NCBI RefSeq assembly: GCF_008326425.1
Contig: NZ_AP018929.1
Location: 1,812,875 to 1,876,874 of the forward strand
Length of the DNA: 64,000 nt
Direction: 5' to 3'
DNA from: Sulfuracidifex tepidarius
Lineage (GTDB): Archaea; Thermoproteota; Thermoprotei_A; Sulfolobales; Sulfolobaceae
The notes under the pieces: model-generated
The model's database searches: none
What the model was told of the DNA's origin: nothing
What the model saw: only the letters and a program-made list of their open reading frames with translations
Shown: in pieces, positions 8,951 to 17,238 of the stretch
Layout: every line of letters begins with the position of its first letter
Numbering within the stretch: position 1 is the stretch's first letter
Made by a program: the position numbers and the translations under genes

Positions 8951-8960
8951 TGTTTAAAAG
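8951..8960. promoter_or_regulatory. Shared symmetric TATA box between OCD-like and HTH genes
   Basis: The palindromic core tttaaa (8953-8958) is centred 23.5 nt from the minus-strand ATG at 8932 and 29.5 nt from the plus-strand ATG at 8985. The 52-bp gap holds no other TATA candidate. The plus gene also has a strong Shine-Dalgarno (aaaggag, about 8973-8979). Confidence 0.5.
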
Positions 8961-8984
8961 ATATTCTACCCTAAAGGAGAAGAC

Positions 8985-9314
8985 ATGGAACTTCCCCCAA
9001 GGTTACAGGACATAGTTGCGTTAATCAAGGAAAAAGGCGTTGTGAACATGACGGACTTAGCTCTGCAATTGAAGGTATCTCCTAAGACTATGAAAGGATA
9101 CGTGAGGGAGTTGATGAGGACTGGATTGGTGGAGATGGACTCTGAAGGCAATATCAGGATAAGCCAGAAGCAAGATGAGAACTTTGAGGAGAAAGTGAAG
9201 AAGATCTTAGAAATACATGAGAGTCAGATATCGATGTTGATGAAGGAGGTAGTGGAGCTGAAGGATCAGGTAGCTAAGCTCAAGAAGAGAAGAGGAGAGA
9301 AACTAGAAACTTGA
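8985..9314 (+). CDS. Small HTH regulator with C-terminal coiled coil
   Basis: This 109 aa protein is a likely DNA-binding transcription regulator. Residues 1-60 form a winged helix-turn-helix (DIVALIKEKGVVNMTDLA, then VSPKTMKGYVRELM as recognition helix and a GLVEMDSEGNIRI wing), of the DeoR/FaeA-like kind. Residues 65-105 are a charged heptad-rich helix suited to dimerisation. A Shine-Dalgarno precedes the ATG. Divergence from the OCD/aminotransferase operon with a shared TATA box makes it a candidate regulator of that operon. It ends convergently, overlapping the DPM1-like gene by 35 bp. Confidence 0.7.
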   Translation: MELPPRLQDIVALIKEKGVVNMTDLALQLKVSPKTMKGYVRELMRTGLVEMDSEGNIRISQKQDENFEEKVKKILEIHESQISMLMKEVVELKDQVAKLKKRRGEKLET

Positions 9315-9978
9315 ACCACCTCACTATTTCCCCGTTGTTGAGCTTGCTCTTCCCTACTTCCCTGTCCTTAAATACGATAGGGTATTCTCCCATCTTTAGG
9401 TTGGACTTCAATGCTCTATAAATGCTACATATTTGGAACTCATATCCGTCAGCGGAGTTGCAGTTGAGAGCCTCTCTCGCTGCTCTCGCTGAATACACTC
9501 TATAGTTAGACGTGTTGTCTTTAAGGTAAGACCTCATTGCTACTCGGAACAAGAAGTTAGCTCCCTTGCTTACTATCCTCCTCTTCAGGGGCCAGTTCTC
9601 AATCCCTCCTCCTTTAACGTATCTGGACCCCACCACTATGTCATACCCTCCTTCCTCTGCCATCTTGAGCATTCCAGGGAGGTAAGCAGGGTCGTGGCTG
9701 AAATCTGCGTCCATGGTGACTATTAATTCGCTCTCAGTCTTCAATGCTCTCTCTAGCCCAGTCCTGATGGCTGAACCCAGACCCCTCTCGTTAGTCCTCA
9801 CTATCACTTCCAAGTTCTTCATCTCCATCTTCCTCAGTACGTCGTAAGTACCGTCAGGGCTGTTATCGTCTACAACCAAGTAGTTTAAAGAGGGGATAGC
9901 CTCATTCATGACTTTGAGGAGCTTGACTATGTTGTCCTTCTCGTTATAGGTGGGTATAACGACGCTAGTTTTCCTCAT
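9280..9978 (-). CDS. DPM1-like dolichol-phosphate mannosyltransferase (GT2)
   Basis: This soluble GT2 enzyme of the dolichyl-phosphate mannose/glucose synthase type transfers a sugar from a nucleotide sugar to the archaeal polyprenyl phosphate carrier. Visible are VVIPTYNEKDN near the N-terminus, VVDDNSPDGT, the MDADFSHDP catalytic block, GSRYVKGGG and NTSNYRVY. It has no C-terminal membrane domain (232 aa), as in DPM1 of eukaryotes. I chose ATG 9978 because GGGGAT lies 6 nt upstream; an alternative ATG at 9999 lacks a ribosome site. The gene overlaps the PUA gene and belongs to the M48-PUA-DPM1 operon. Confidence 0.85.
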   Translation of the reverse strand: MRKTSVVIPTYNEKDNIVKLLKVMNEAIPSLNYLVVDDNSPDGTYDVLRKMEMKNLEVIVRTNERGLGSAIRTGLERALKTESELIVTMDADFSHDPAYLPGMLKMAEEGGYDIVVGSRYVKGGGIENWPLKRRIVSKGANFLFRVAMRSYLKDNTSNYRVYSARAAREALNCNSADGYEFQICSIYRALKSNLKMGEYPIVFKDREVGKSKLNNGEIVRWFKFLVSLLFSS

Positions 9979-10435
9979 TGCATAATCCCCATAGCTCATC
10001 TTTAAGGTGGTGTACGTTTACGCCGAATTTTCCCTTGCCGTTCTTGGTGGCCTCGACAGCCTCATCTACAACCTTTAGTATCGATACTGGAACTCCCTGA
10101 AGTGTCCTTGCTAACACGAATGTGCCAGGCTTCACTTCACAGTGGTATTCCTTTATCCCAGGCACGAAAAGGTCAGCTCCCTTCACTAGAGCCTTTACAG
10201 CACCCTCATCAACAGAGACATATGGAACCTTTAGGCTTAGCTTCATTACTCCGCACAGAGTGGGTAATAGCACGTCCTCGTATGAGAAGAAGGACAAGAC
10301 TCGATTTACGAAGTAATACTTTTTCTTCTTTTCCTTGCCTATCTCTATTTTTCCGCTTAAATCCACACCGTAATTTCGCTTTATTATTTCGCCTATTTCT
10401 TCGCTTTCTTTCTCTGATAAAACATGTCTCTGCAT
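9965..10435 (-). CDS. PUA-domain RNA-binding protein
   Basis: This 156 aa protein has an N-terminal half with a MCT-1/Tma20-like beta module (about residues 1-75) and a C-terminal PUA domain (about 76-150), seen in VSVDEGAVKALVKGADLFVPG, EVKPGTFVLAR and GVPVSILKV. Archaeal proteins of this build bind RNA, and eukaryotic relatives act in translation re-initiation. It starts 7 nt after the M48 protease gene stop and overlaps the DPM1-like gene, so the three are one transcription unit. Confidence 0.8.
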   Translation of the reverse strand: MQRHVLSEKESEEIGEIIKRNYGVDLSGKIEIGKEKKKKYYFVNRVLSFFSYEDVLLPTLCGVMKLSLKVPYVSVDEGAVKALVKGADLFVPGIKEYHCEVKPGTFVLARTLQGVPVSILKVVDEAVEATKNGKGKFGVNVHHLKDELWGLCNEEN

Positions 10436-10442
10436 TTATTTC

Positions 10443-10994
10443 CTATGACCAGTTGTAGTTTAGGTTCTTAAGTCTTGTCGAGACGTCTGGATGTGTAGAA
10501 AGGATAGAAGCTTCCCTGTCGCCGTAAGAAGATATCAGGCTAACCAAGTCCTGACAGGGGACTAACCTAAGTGCGTATCTATCTGCCTCCAGCTCAAATT
10601 TCCTCGATAAGCTCTTCTGCGCTAACATTGCAAGGAGGAGAACCGGGATTGCGACCCAGCTCATTCCGTCGAGTAAGAGGAACATCGAAATGGTTATGAG
10701 AGAACCCATCAGTAAAGCCATTTTCACGTGATGATTTCTCTCTAGGTGTCCAATCTCGTGTGCTATCACTGCTTTCAACTTGTTCTCATCTAAGGAAGCA
10801 GCGCTCTCTGTAAGGAAAATGTATCCTTTCCTTAGCCCCCTGATAGAGAAAGCGTTGATCTGAGAGTGTCCCCTCATTACTCTAACCTCATATTTCTCTT
10901 CGCTAATTAGGTAACTTTTCCTTTTCATGATCCACGGAAGGGCAGTGAAAGGGAATACTATGATTAAGGATAGTAGTAATAAGTAACTATACAT
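10443..10994 (-). CDS. M48-family membrane zinc metalloprotease, short form
   Basis: This is a compact HtpX-like zinc protease (183 aa). An N-terminal hydrophobic segment (residues 2-22) anchors it, the zinc motif H79-E80-I-G-H83 is intact and the third ligand E136 lies in FELEAD. Two hydrophobic stretches (about 92-124) follow the active site. It probably degrades misfolded membrane proteins. It is first in the operon with the PUA and DPM1-like genes, and its TATA box lies inside the palindrome at 11001-11049. A larger HtpX is encoded at 18897. Confidence 0.85.
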   Translation of the reverse strand: MYSYLLLLSLIIVFPFTALPWIMKRKSYLISEEKYEVRVMRGHSQINAFSIRGLRKGYIFLTESAASLDENKLKAVIAHEIGHLERNHHVKMALLMGSLITISMFLLLDGMSWVAIPVLLLAMLAQKSLSRKFELEADRYALRLVPCQDLVSLISSYGDREASILSTHPDVSTRLKNLNYNWS

Positions 10995-11000
10995 AAGATA

Positions 11001-11049
11001 AGAGGGGCGGTACTACTATATTAAATATAGTAGTTTCGGCCACCCCTCT
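11001..11049. promoter_or_regulatory. Imperfect palindrome covering a TATA box
   Basis: An outer arm agaggggcgg (11001-11010) pairs with ccacccctct (11040-11049) with one mismatch. Inside, actactata is mirrored by tatagtagt around ttaaa. Read on the minus strand, the core supplies the TATA box (atatttaa) about 27 nt before the M48 protease ATG at 10994. The symmetry suggests an operator over the promoter. The remainder of 11050-11463 is A/T-rich and shows only the TATA box of the next gene (tttttaaaag near 11430). Confidence 0.45.
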
Positions 11050-11463
11050 GAAAAAATTAGGGCTCGTGTTTGACTGCTCTTTCTATATCTATTATAAGAA
11101 ACAAAACTCCTTTACCTTTAGGGGAAGGTTTTTTGATTCTATTTCACCAATCTACTATTTCTTTTGATATAATATAATTCTTTACTTCCTTTTGGAAGAA
11201 GAGTTATCAATAATTACCGACTTAAGTTAAACGCTATTCATACTATCAATCTTTATTTTTACGTATAACTAAACATTTTTTAGCTATAAACACAAGAATC
11301 TCCTGTTCTATCCTGAGATAACTATAAATAGAATAACTTAACTCATAATTACCGTAGTTAAACAAGATTTAATATTTTAAGATTATTATTGATTTTTCTT
11401 ATAGTTTAATAAAAAGTAAAACGAAATTTTTAAAAGCTAAGAATTCTGATATTTCACTTAGAG

Positions 11464-12204
11464 ATGGAAAGTAAATATTCTGAAATAGTCAAAGTCAACC
11501 TTCCGCGAGGAGTGTTAATTAAGATTATCAGTAATCCATTCGTTTTCATGTCTGTCACAACACACTTTGTCGTCCTGAGGAAGCTGGAGAATGGAAATTA
11601 TTTGGCTTCGCTTATAAATGATGGAGAAATAGGCAAGACGAAGCAGGAGTCCTATTACGGTGAGATCCTACCAGCCAGCATGGTAGGATCTACAGTAATA
11701 TACAAAGGCGAGTCCTTTGACAAGAAGATCAGGCTCGAGGCATCAGTTGATCTATCGTTCTTTGCAAAGGACGGATCAGTCAATATTTCAATGACAATAT
11801 CCACAGAAGACAAAGGACTTCTAGGCTGGGGTAAGGCCAAGTTCCCCATAACCGCTGAGCATGTGATAAAAGGCCATGTAATTCCAAACATTAAGAATTT
11901 CTCGTGTTTGATCAATGAGATGAACGAATCATGGACTGTCGACCCTATCGATGTAGCTAAATACGTGATGATGAAAGCTAAACAGATAGAAAGTGGATTA
12001 ATTCTAGTCCACAATTGTAGTACTTACGCATCATTCAAGGTCGAAGACGGGCAGATAAGCAAAGCTTCAGGTAAGTTCGGGAATCTCCTGATAACTGGTA
12101 ACGATGTCCTAATGAAGTTACTGCAAGAAAAGGAGAAGCTGACCTTAGAGATAGCAGACCCTTCAATGTTTAAAATAATAGAGGTAGTGAATGAAGTCCT
12201 TTAA
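11464..12204 (+). CDS. Unrecognised protein, first of a tandem paralog pair
   Basis: I do not recognise this 246 aa protein. It is clearly homologous over its full length to the product of the next gene: both begin with an acidic stretch, then PRGxLIKIISxPFxFMS near residue 16, VLRKLxxGNYL near 38, AEHVIKxHVIP near 139 and GNDVLxxLxQExEKLT near 222. The N-terminal 150 residues alternate strands in a way that recalls SRPBCC/START-like pockets. The last 80 or so look like a separate alpha/beta domain. No signal peptide or membrane helix is seen, so it is probably cytosolic. A TATA box near 11430 fits a leaderless start. Confidence 0.7.
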   Translation: MESKYSEIVKVNLPRGVLIKIISNPFVFMSVTTHFVVLRKLENGNYLASLINDGEIGKTKQESYYGEILPASMVGSTVIYKGESFDKKIRLEASVDLSFFAKDGSVNISMTISTEDKGLLGWGKAKFPITAEHVIKGHVIPNIKNFSCLINEMNESWTVDPIDVAKYVMMKAKQIESGLILVHNCSTYASFKVEDGQISKASGKFGNLLITGNDVLMKLLQEKEKLTLEIADPSMFKIIEVVNEVL

Positions 12205-12424
12205 TATTATATGGCCGCCTGAAGAGCAGATTTCTATTCAGAATTTCCGTGGTAATATCAGGTTTCATAAAAGATACTCCAGCACTATGTTGATCTTAGA
12301 CGGAATTGAATTTTTATCCTTTGACGCTCAATTTATAAGTCTAATCGAAGTGTAAGTTTAAATAGAGATAATCCGAGAATTTTCTAGGCATATGTTGGAA
12401 ATAATAAAAAACGGTGGTGAAAAA

Positions 12425-13174
12425 ATGGAAGATAGCTATAGCGAGTCGATGAAGATCGACATACCGCGTGGGTTACTAATCAAGATAATATCTGATCCAT
12501 TTATCTTTATGTCAACTACTGGTCACATCATAGTGTTGAGGAAACTCGACAGTGGTAACTACTTGATCGGCACAATAAATGATAGGGTTTTAAACGACAA
12601 AATAACCGAAAAGTCGAAGACAGACCTCTTCATCGGTGAACTGTCTCCTCCGAACTTCACTGGCTCTATGTTAATTTACAGAGGAGACACATTTGACGGT
12701 AAGGTCATTTTCGAGATAGTTGCCGACTTGACGTCATTTTCAAGGGATATGTCTCTGAACTTCTCCATGAAGCTTAAAGTCGATGAAGGAATACTGGGTT
12801 TCTTCAAGAACAGGTTAGCTACTGCAGAACACGTAATAAAATCACACGTAATTCCCACTTTTAAAAAGTTCTCTGATCTGACTAAAGAGGCAAGCGAACT
12901 GACGTTAATTGAGCCAGTAGACATACCGAAGTATATAGTTACGAAAGCTAAGCAGACCTTCAACGGGATAATGATGGTATACAACCCAAATATCTATGCC
13001 TTATTTAAGGTGGAGAACGGAACTATAACTAGGTCAGTAGCTAAGGTAGGAGAAACGTCGCTGAATGGGAACGACGTGTTGTTCAGATTAATTCAGGAAA
13101 GAGAGAAACTGACCGTAAAGACATTGGACCCATTAATGCTCAACGTCACCAGTATGGTCAATGAGTTAGCTTAA
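12425..13174 (+). CDS. Unrecognised protein, second of a tandem paralog pair
   Basis: This is a paralog of the gene at 11464, colinear over all its length (249 aa from this start). I chose ATG 12425 because ggtggtg lies 5 nt upstream and because the paralog's N-terminus aligns there. An upstream in-frame ATG at 12392 would add 11 residues. The protein carries the same PRGLLIKIISDPFIFMS and AEHVIKSHVIP blocks and ends with a GNDVLFRLIQEREKL block. The region between the pair (12205-12391) has its own A/T-rich promoter-like stretch (agtttaaatag, about 12355-12365), so the copies may be regulated separately. Confidence 0.7.
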   Translation: MEDSYSESMKIDIPRGLLIKIISDPFIFMSTTGHIIVLRKLDSGNYLIGTINDRVLNDKITEKSKTDLFIGELSPPNFTGSMLIYRGDTFDGKVIFEIVADLTSFSRDMSLNFSMKLKVDEGILGFFKNRLATAEHVIKSHVIPTFKKFSDLTKEASELTLIEPVDIPKYIVTKAKQTFNGIMMVYNPNIYALFKVENGTITRSVAKVGETSLNGNDVLFRLIQEREKLTVKTLDPLMLNVTSMVNELA

Positions 13175-13257
13175 AGTACTCGGGCTAGTTTGTCATCACT
13201 TTCTCATTTTTCCTACTTCTGACCTCCACATCACGCTTTTTTATTCTCACCCGACTT

Positions 13258-14283
13258 GTGTCTCCTGAGATGAAATCTGTAGTCTTAGAAAACGGCAAAG
13301 TCGTGATTAAAGACGTGGAAATACCTAAGCTGTCTAAGGGTGATGTGCTGATAAAGATGAGGTCCTGCGGGCTGTGTGGGACAGACGTCGAGAAGATATG
13401 TGGTCAATACACTGCTTCCCAGCCCATCCTGGGACACGAACCTGCAGGCGTGGTTGAGGAGAGCATGGCCGAAGGTTTAAACAAGGGGGATAGGGTTTTC
13501 GCCCATCACCACGTCCCATGTTATGAATGCTACTACTGCAGAAAAGGAAGCCCCACCATGTGTCCTTACTACAGGAAAACTAACCTAGACCCAGGAGGTT
13601 TCTCGGAGTACTTCAGGGTGCCTGCATGGAACGTTGAAAGAGGGGGGATTCTCAAGCTCCCTGATAATGTGTCCTTTGATGAAGGCTCCTTCGTAGAACC
13701 CCTGGCTACGGTGGTGAGGGGGCAGAGGAGGGTGAAGATAGACGATGGTGACTACGTCCTCGTGGTGGGTGCAGGCCCCATGGGTCTACTTCATGTCATG
13801 ACCGCTAAAAGGAACGGAGCAGGCGAGGTCATTGTAAGCGACGTTTCTGACTTCAGGGTCGAGTTCGCGTCTAAGATTGCAGACCATTCTCTGAATTCGG
13901 CTAAAGTCAAGGTCCATGAGGAGGTGAGAAGACTAACTGACGGTCGCGGAGCAGACGTTGTTATAGTGGCTTCTGGCTCACCGAGGGCCATCCTAGACGG
14001 GCTCAGGTCAGTGAGGAAGGGAGGCAGACTTCTCCTTTTCGGAGTTCCCTTCAAAGGGACGGTACTAGACTATGATGTGAGCGACCTTATGAACAACGAG
14101 ATATCAGTGATTTCGTCAAACGCCGCGGTTGAGGAGGACACCAGGGAAGCGCTTTCCATGCTTGAGAGGAAAGAGGTAAACGTCGAAAAGCTGGTAACCC
14201 ACAGGTTTCCCCTAGATCAGTTCGAGGACGCCGTAAGGATATCCAAGGAAGGAAAGACCATAAAGGCAGTAATCTACGCTTAG
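13258..14283 (+). CDS. Zinc-dependent medium-chain alcohol/polyol dehydrogenase
   Basis: This is an MDR-family NAD(P)-dependent dehydrogenase (341 aa), closest in pattern to sorbitol/threonine/alcohol dehydrogenases. Catalytic zinc ligands are in CGLCGTD (about 38-44) and GHEPAG (about 61-66). The structural zinc loop has four cysteines, C-x2-C-x2-C-x7-C, at about residues 87-101. The Rossmann motif VGAGPMG is near 172. The start is GTG 13258, with ATG 13270 as a possible alternative. Its last 72 bp are antisense to the end of cbiB. Confidence 0.85.
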   Translation: MSPEMKSVVLENGKVVIKDVEIPKLSKGDVLIKMRSCGLCGTDVEKICGQYTASQPILGHEPAGVVEESMAEGLNKGDRVFAHHHVPCYECYYCRKGSPTMCPYYRKTNLDPGGFSEYFRVPAWNVERGGILKLPDNVSFDEGSFVEPLATVVRGQRRVKIDDGDYVLVVGAGPMGLLHVMTAKRNGAGEVIVSDVSDFRVEFASKIADHSLNSAKVKVHEEVRRLTDGRGADVVIVASGSPRAILDGLRSVRKGGRLLLFGVPFKGTVLDYDVSDLMNNEISVISSNAAVEEDTREALSMLERKEVNVEKLVTHRFPLDQFEDAVRISKEGKTIKAVIYA

Positions 14284-15120
14284 CATAAAGATCAGGAAAA
14301 GAAAGAGGGTGACCCTGAATAGAGTTAAGGCTCTCTTCAAGTCTTCTGGGTTAGGGAGGTCCTTAGCAGGATTTTCAGAGTAAATTCCTCTCTTCTCCAA
14401 TTTAACGTCAAGCAGCCCCGCAGCACAGGGGATGGGATACCTCGCGTTCAGGCTCTCGATTTTGGAAGAAGAGACCATCCTCATGCATCTGTAGACATTC
14501 ATCCTCAAAAGAAGTCCTGCTATCATCATGAAGATCGCTGTAATCCTAGCTGGCACGTAGTTCATGAGAGTATCAACTTTGGCGGAGAACCATCCTTCCC
14601 TCTCAAGTTCAGGAGTCCTGTAACCCACCATGCTATCCATCGTGTTTGAAAGCCTCTGCAGGAGAGCTCCCGGTATTCCCAGGACAAGGAACCAGAAAAG
14701 GGGAGAGACTATTCCGTCTACTGTGCTCTCAAAGAGTGACTCTATAGCCGCTGATATGACGTGGCCCTCATCCTCTTCGGCGAGGTTTCTCCTTACAAGC
14801 TGCTGTGCGTTCTCTTTACCTTTCTCACCTACACTCCCCTTCACTAGCCTGTAGAGCATTGTGATCGAGAACGACACTTTCAGTGAGAAGACTGCGAGCA
14901 CGACTTTCATTAACCAGGGAATATCAAGAGAGTATAGAATTGAAAGGATCAGGAGGATAGGAACTACAGAAACCATCCACAGGAACACACCGTACGCTCT
15001 ACCTCTGAAAGGTCTAGTGAGCCTTTCAGCTATCCTTCCCGTCCACACAACCGGGTGGACAAGGTAAGGAGGCTCCCCTACAAGGTCGAGAGCAAGAGCG
15101 AGAACAGCGACGTAGAACAC
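14212..15120 (-). CDS. cbiB: CbiB, adenosylcobinamide-phosphate synthase
   Basis: This membrane enzyme of cobalamin synthesis attaches aminopropanol (or its phosphate) to adenosylcobyric acid. The family N-terminus DLVGEPPYLVHPVVWTGR (about 12-29) is clear, as are ESTVDGIVSPLFW (about 129-141) and MDSMVGYRTPE (about 161-171). Several hydrophobic helices are present, and the length (302 aa) is normal. The start overlaps the end of cobS by 43 bp, so cobS and cbiB form one unit read leftward. The final 24 codons lie antisense to the convergent alcohol dehydrogenase gene. Confidence 0.92.
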   Translation of the reverse strand: MFYVAVLALALDLVGEPPYLVHPVVWTGRIAERLTRPFRGRAYGVFLWMVSVVPILLILSILYSLDIPWLMKVVLAVFSLKVSFSITMLYRLVKGSVGEKGKENAQQLVRRNLAEEDEGHVISAAIESLFESTVDGIVSPLFWFLVLGIPGALLQRLSNTMDSMVGYRTPELEREGWFSAKVDTLMNYVPARITAIFMMIAGLLLRMNVYRCMRMVSSSKIESLNARYPIPCAAGLLDVKLEKRGIYSENPAKDLPNPEDLKRALTLFRVTLFLFLIFMLSVDYCLYGLSFLGYPYGVLELI

Positions 15121-15821
15121 TTCAGGTCACCTAGGAGGAAGATCGGAAAGGACAGAGTTATCACCGCACCAACAACATCTCCTGAAGAACCGCCTAAGTT
15201 TCTTTCTATGCCAAGGGAGACCGCTATCATGAAAATTAGAATTAGAAGAGTATAAAATGAGAGGAAAGGGATCATTGTCAGGATCAGCAGGGGGTAATAC
15301 CTTCTTAGATATTTTGAGAAGGTTAAGCCCAGGAAGCTTCCCTCTAGAGGGGTAGAGAGTACTAAAGACAGCATCCCAACTCCCCTGCTCAAGACTTCTG
15401 CAGACACTAACGGAACCAGGGAGGAGAGGGGTGATCTTAAGTTCGAAACTGCAGTCAAGAATAAAGAAATGTAGACCAAGGTAGCTCCTATTCCCCCTGC
15501 ACCGACTTGGACGTCCTTGAGAGCCCTCATTTTCTTCTCCTTTCCTATCGCCATCAACGCGTCTCCAGTGTCCAGGAGACCGTCAAGGTGATGGAAACCT
15601 CTGAAGAGCTCCACGAAAGCCAAGAGAAGGAAACTCGAAGCTTCACCTAGGAGCGATCGCGTCAAAAGGAGGAAACCGAAGTCTGTTAGCCCTGCAGTTA
15701 AGCCCACCAGTAAAGGTGCGATGAAGCTCACTGATGCAACTTCTTCCAGCTGTACGTTTACTCTAACCGGAATTATCGAGAAGAAGGCGTACTGTGCTAT
15801 TACCGCTTTTATTTTCTGCAT
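15078..15821 (-). CDS. cobS: CobS, adenosylcobinamide-GDP ribazoletransferase
   Basis: This polytopic membrane enzyme joins adenosylcobinamide-GDP with alpha-ribazole, the nucleotide-loop step of cobalamin synthesis. The hallmark FHHLDGLLDTGDALMA lies about one third into the protein, followed by the VGAGGIGAT block and several hydrophobic helices. I chose ATG 15821 (247 aa), the usual family length. The frame is open 90 nt further to 15911, but that would run across the start of cobQ. It is translationally coupled to cbiB downstream and divergent from cobQ with a gap of only 13 bp. Confidence 0.9.
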   Translation of the reverse strand: MQKIKAVIAQYAFFSIIPVRVNVQLEEVASVSFIAPLLVGLTAGLTDFGFLLLTRSLLGEASSFLLLAFVELFRGFHHLDGLLDTGDALMAIGKEKKMRALKDVQVGAGGIGATLVYISLFLTAVSNLRSPLSSLVPLVSAEVLSRGVGMLSLVLSTPLEGSFLGLTFSKYLRRYYPLLILTMIPFLSFYTLLILIFMIAVSLGIERNLGGSSGDVVGAVITLSFPIFLLGDLKCSTSLFSLLLSTL

Positions 15822-15834
15822 CAGGTAATAACAA

Positions 15835-17223
15835 GTGACTCTTCTAATAGCTTCTACGATGAGCGACTCCGGGAAATCAATGGTAGTGGCCGGGCTATCA
15901 AGGGCATTCAAGGCACGCCCAGTGAAGGTTCAAAACATGTCTCTGAACAGCTTCTCCACATACGACGGTGGAGAGATCTCGTTCATTCAAGCCTATCAGG
16001 CTATGGGGGCAGGGTTTACCCCGAGCAGAGAGAATAACCCGATATTGTTGAAACCTACAGGGAAAGGTGTGGAAGTCATCTTCATGGGTGAACCCCTTGG
16101 AGTGATGAAAGCCGACGAGTATTACTCGTCAATTGAAGATTATTGGCAAAAAATTAAGCAGGGAATAAAAAAAGACGACATAGTTGAGGGAGCTGGAGGG
16201 ATGGGGGAACCCAACTTTCTAGACCGTGACATAACAGTACACAGGGTGGCCTCGGAACTGAAGGCTAACATAATCTTAGTCCTTGACATAGATAGAGGAG
16301 GAGCCTTCGCTTCAGCTTACGGCACTTACCTCATGTCTCCTCCGTCGGTGAGGGAAAGAATGAGGGGGTTCATTATAAACAAGTTCAGGGGAGACGAGAA
16401 ACTCCTGGATCCTGCGACCTCATGGCTCGAGGAACGCACAAGCATGAAATACCTTGGTGTTATAGACTACGACGATGAATTCTCTATGATGCCTGAAGAT
16501 TCAATGAACGTTTTCCCTTTCGGCGACGGAGAGCTTGACGTTGGAGTTATCGCATATCCTTACATGAGTAATTTCAATGAAGTCTTTGCACTGGCAAAGT
16601 CAAATTCCTCAGTAAGGTTCGTAAGGAAGAGAAGGGAAGTCGAGAAGAGCGACTTGTTAATCCTTCCAGGAACTAGGAACACAGTAGAGTCCCTGAAGTG
16701 GCTGAAGGAGAGAGGTCTAGACGATGTGATGAAGAGGAAACCTCTCATAGGGGTCTGCGGAGGATTTCAAATGATGGGACACAAGCTTCTGGACAAGGCT
16801 GGGTTAGAAAGCGGTAATCCGGGTGAATATCTAGGTCTGGGGATCTTCGATTTCGATGTAGTTTACGGGGAAAGGAAGGTGGTATCTCAGTCCTTGGCCA
16901 TGGGAGGTGAACTTTCTGGGTATGAGATAAGGAGGGGAGAAGTAGTTTATGTTAACTCCAAGACCAGACCTCTTTACGTGATAGAGAGGAGGAACAACTT
17001 AACCGTTAGTGTGGAGGACGGAGCTTTCGAAGGAGATAAGTTAGGGCTCAGCATCCACGGTTTCATGTTCTCACCCCAGGGAAAGAGAATACTGCGTCAG
17101 TTCGGGATTGAGTCTACCTCTGGTAGTCTGGAACAAGAGGTGAAAGAGCAAGTATCCTCAATTGAAAAGAAAATTAGAGAGAAAATCGACTTGGATCAAA
17201 TAGAGGAGATTTATAAATCCTGA
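15835..17223 (+). CDS. cobQ: CobQ/CbiP, cobyric acid synthase
   Basis: This ATP- and glutamine-dependent enzyme amidates side chains b, d, e and g of adenosylcobyrinic a,c-diamide. The N-terminal P-loop-like DTB-synthetase domain begins at once with ASTMSDSGKS, and later VEGAGGMGEPN matches the family VEGAGS block. The glutamine amidotransferase domain has the nucleophile C308 in GVCGGFQMMG and a histidine in LSIHGFMF. The start is GTG 15835; the N-terminal motif leaves no room for a later one. Length (462 aa) is near normal. Confidence 0.92.
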   Translation: MTLLIASTMSDSGKSMVVAGLSRAFKARPVKVQNMSLNSFSTYDGGEISFIQAYQAMGAGFTPSRENNPILLKPTGKGVEVIFMGEPLGVMKADEYYSSIEDYWQKIKQGIKKDDIVEGAGGMGEPNFLDRDITVHRVASELKANIILVLDIDRGGAFASAYGTYLMSPPSVRERMRGFIINKFRGDEKLLDPATSWLEERTSMKYLGVIDYDDEFSMMPEDSMNVFPFGDGELDVGVIAYPYMSNFNEVFALAKSNSSVRFVRKRREVEKSDLLILPGTRNTVESLKWLKERGLDDVMKRKPLIGVCGGFQMMGHKLLDKAGLESGNPGEYLGLGIFDFDVVYGERKVVSQSLAMGGELSGYEIRRGEVVYVNSKTRPLYVIERRNNLTVSVEDGAFEGDKLGLSIHGFMFSPQGKRILRQFGIESTSGSLEQEVKEQVSSIEKKIREKIDLDQIEEIYKS

Positions 17224-17238
17224 TACTTAACTCACTCG

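Noticed and set aside
11641-12014. Long antisense frames inside the tandem paralog genes and elsewhere
   Set aside because: They mirror real coding genes in the opposite strand and lack promoters or known motifs.
15821-15911. CobS start at 15911
   Set aside because: Would add 30 residues foreign to the family and run through the start of cobQ.
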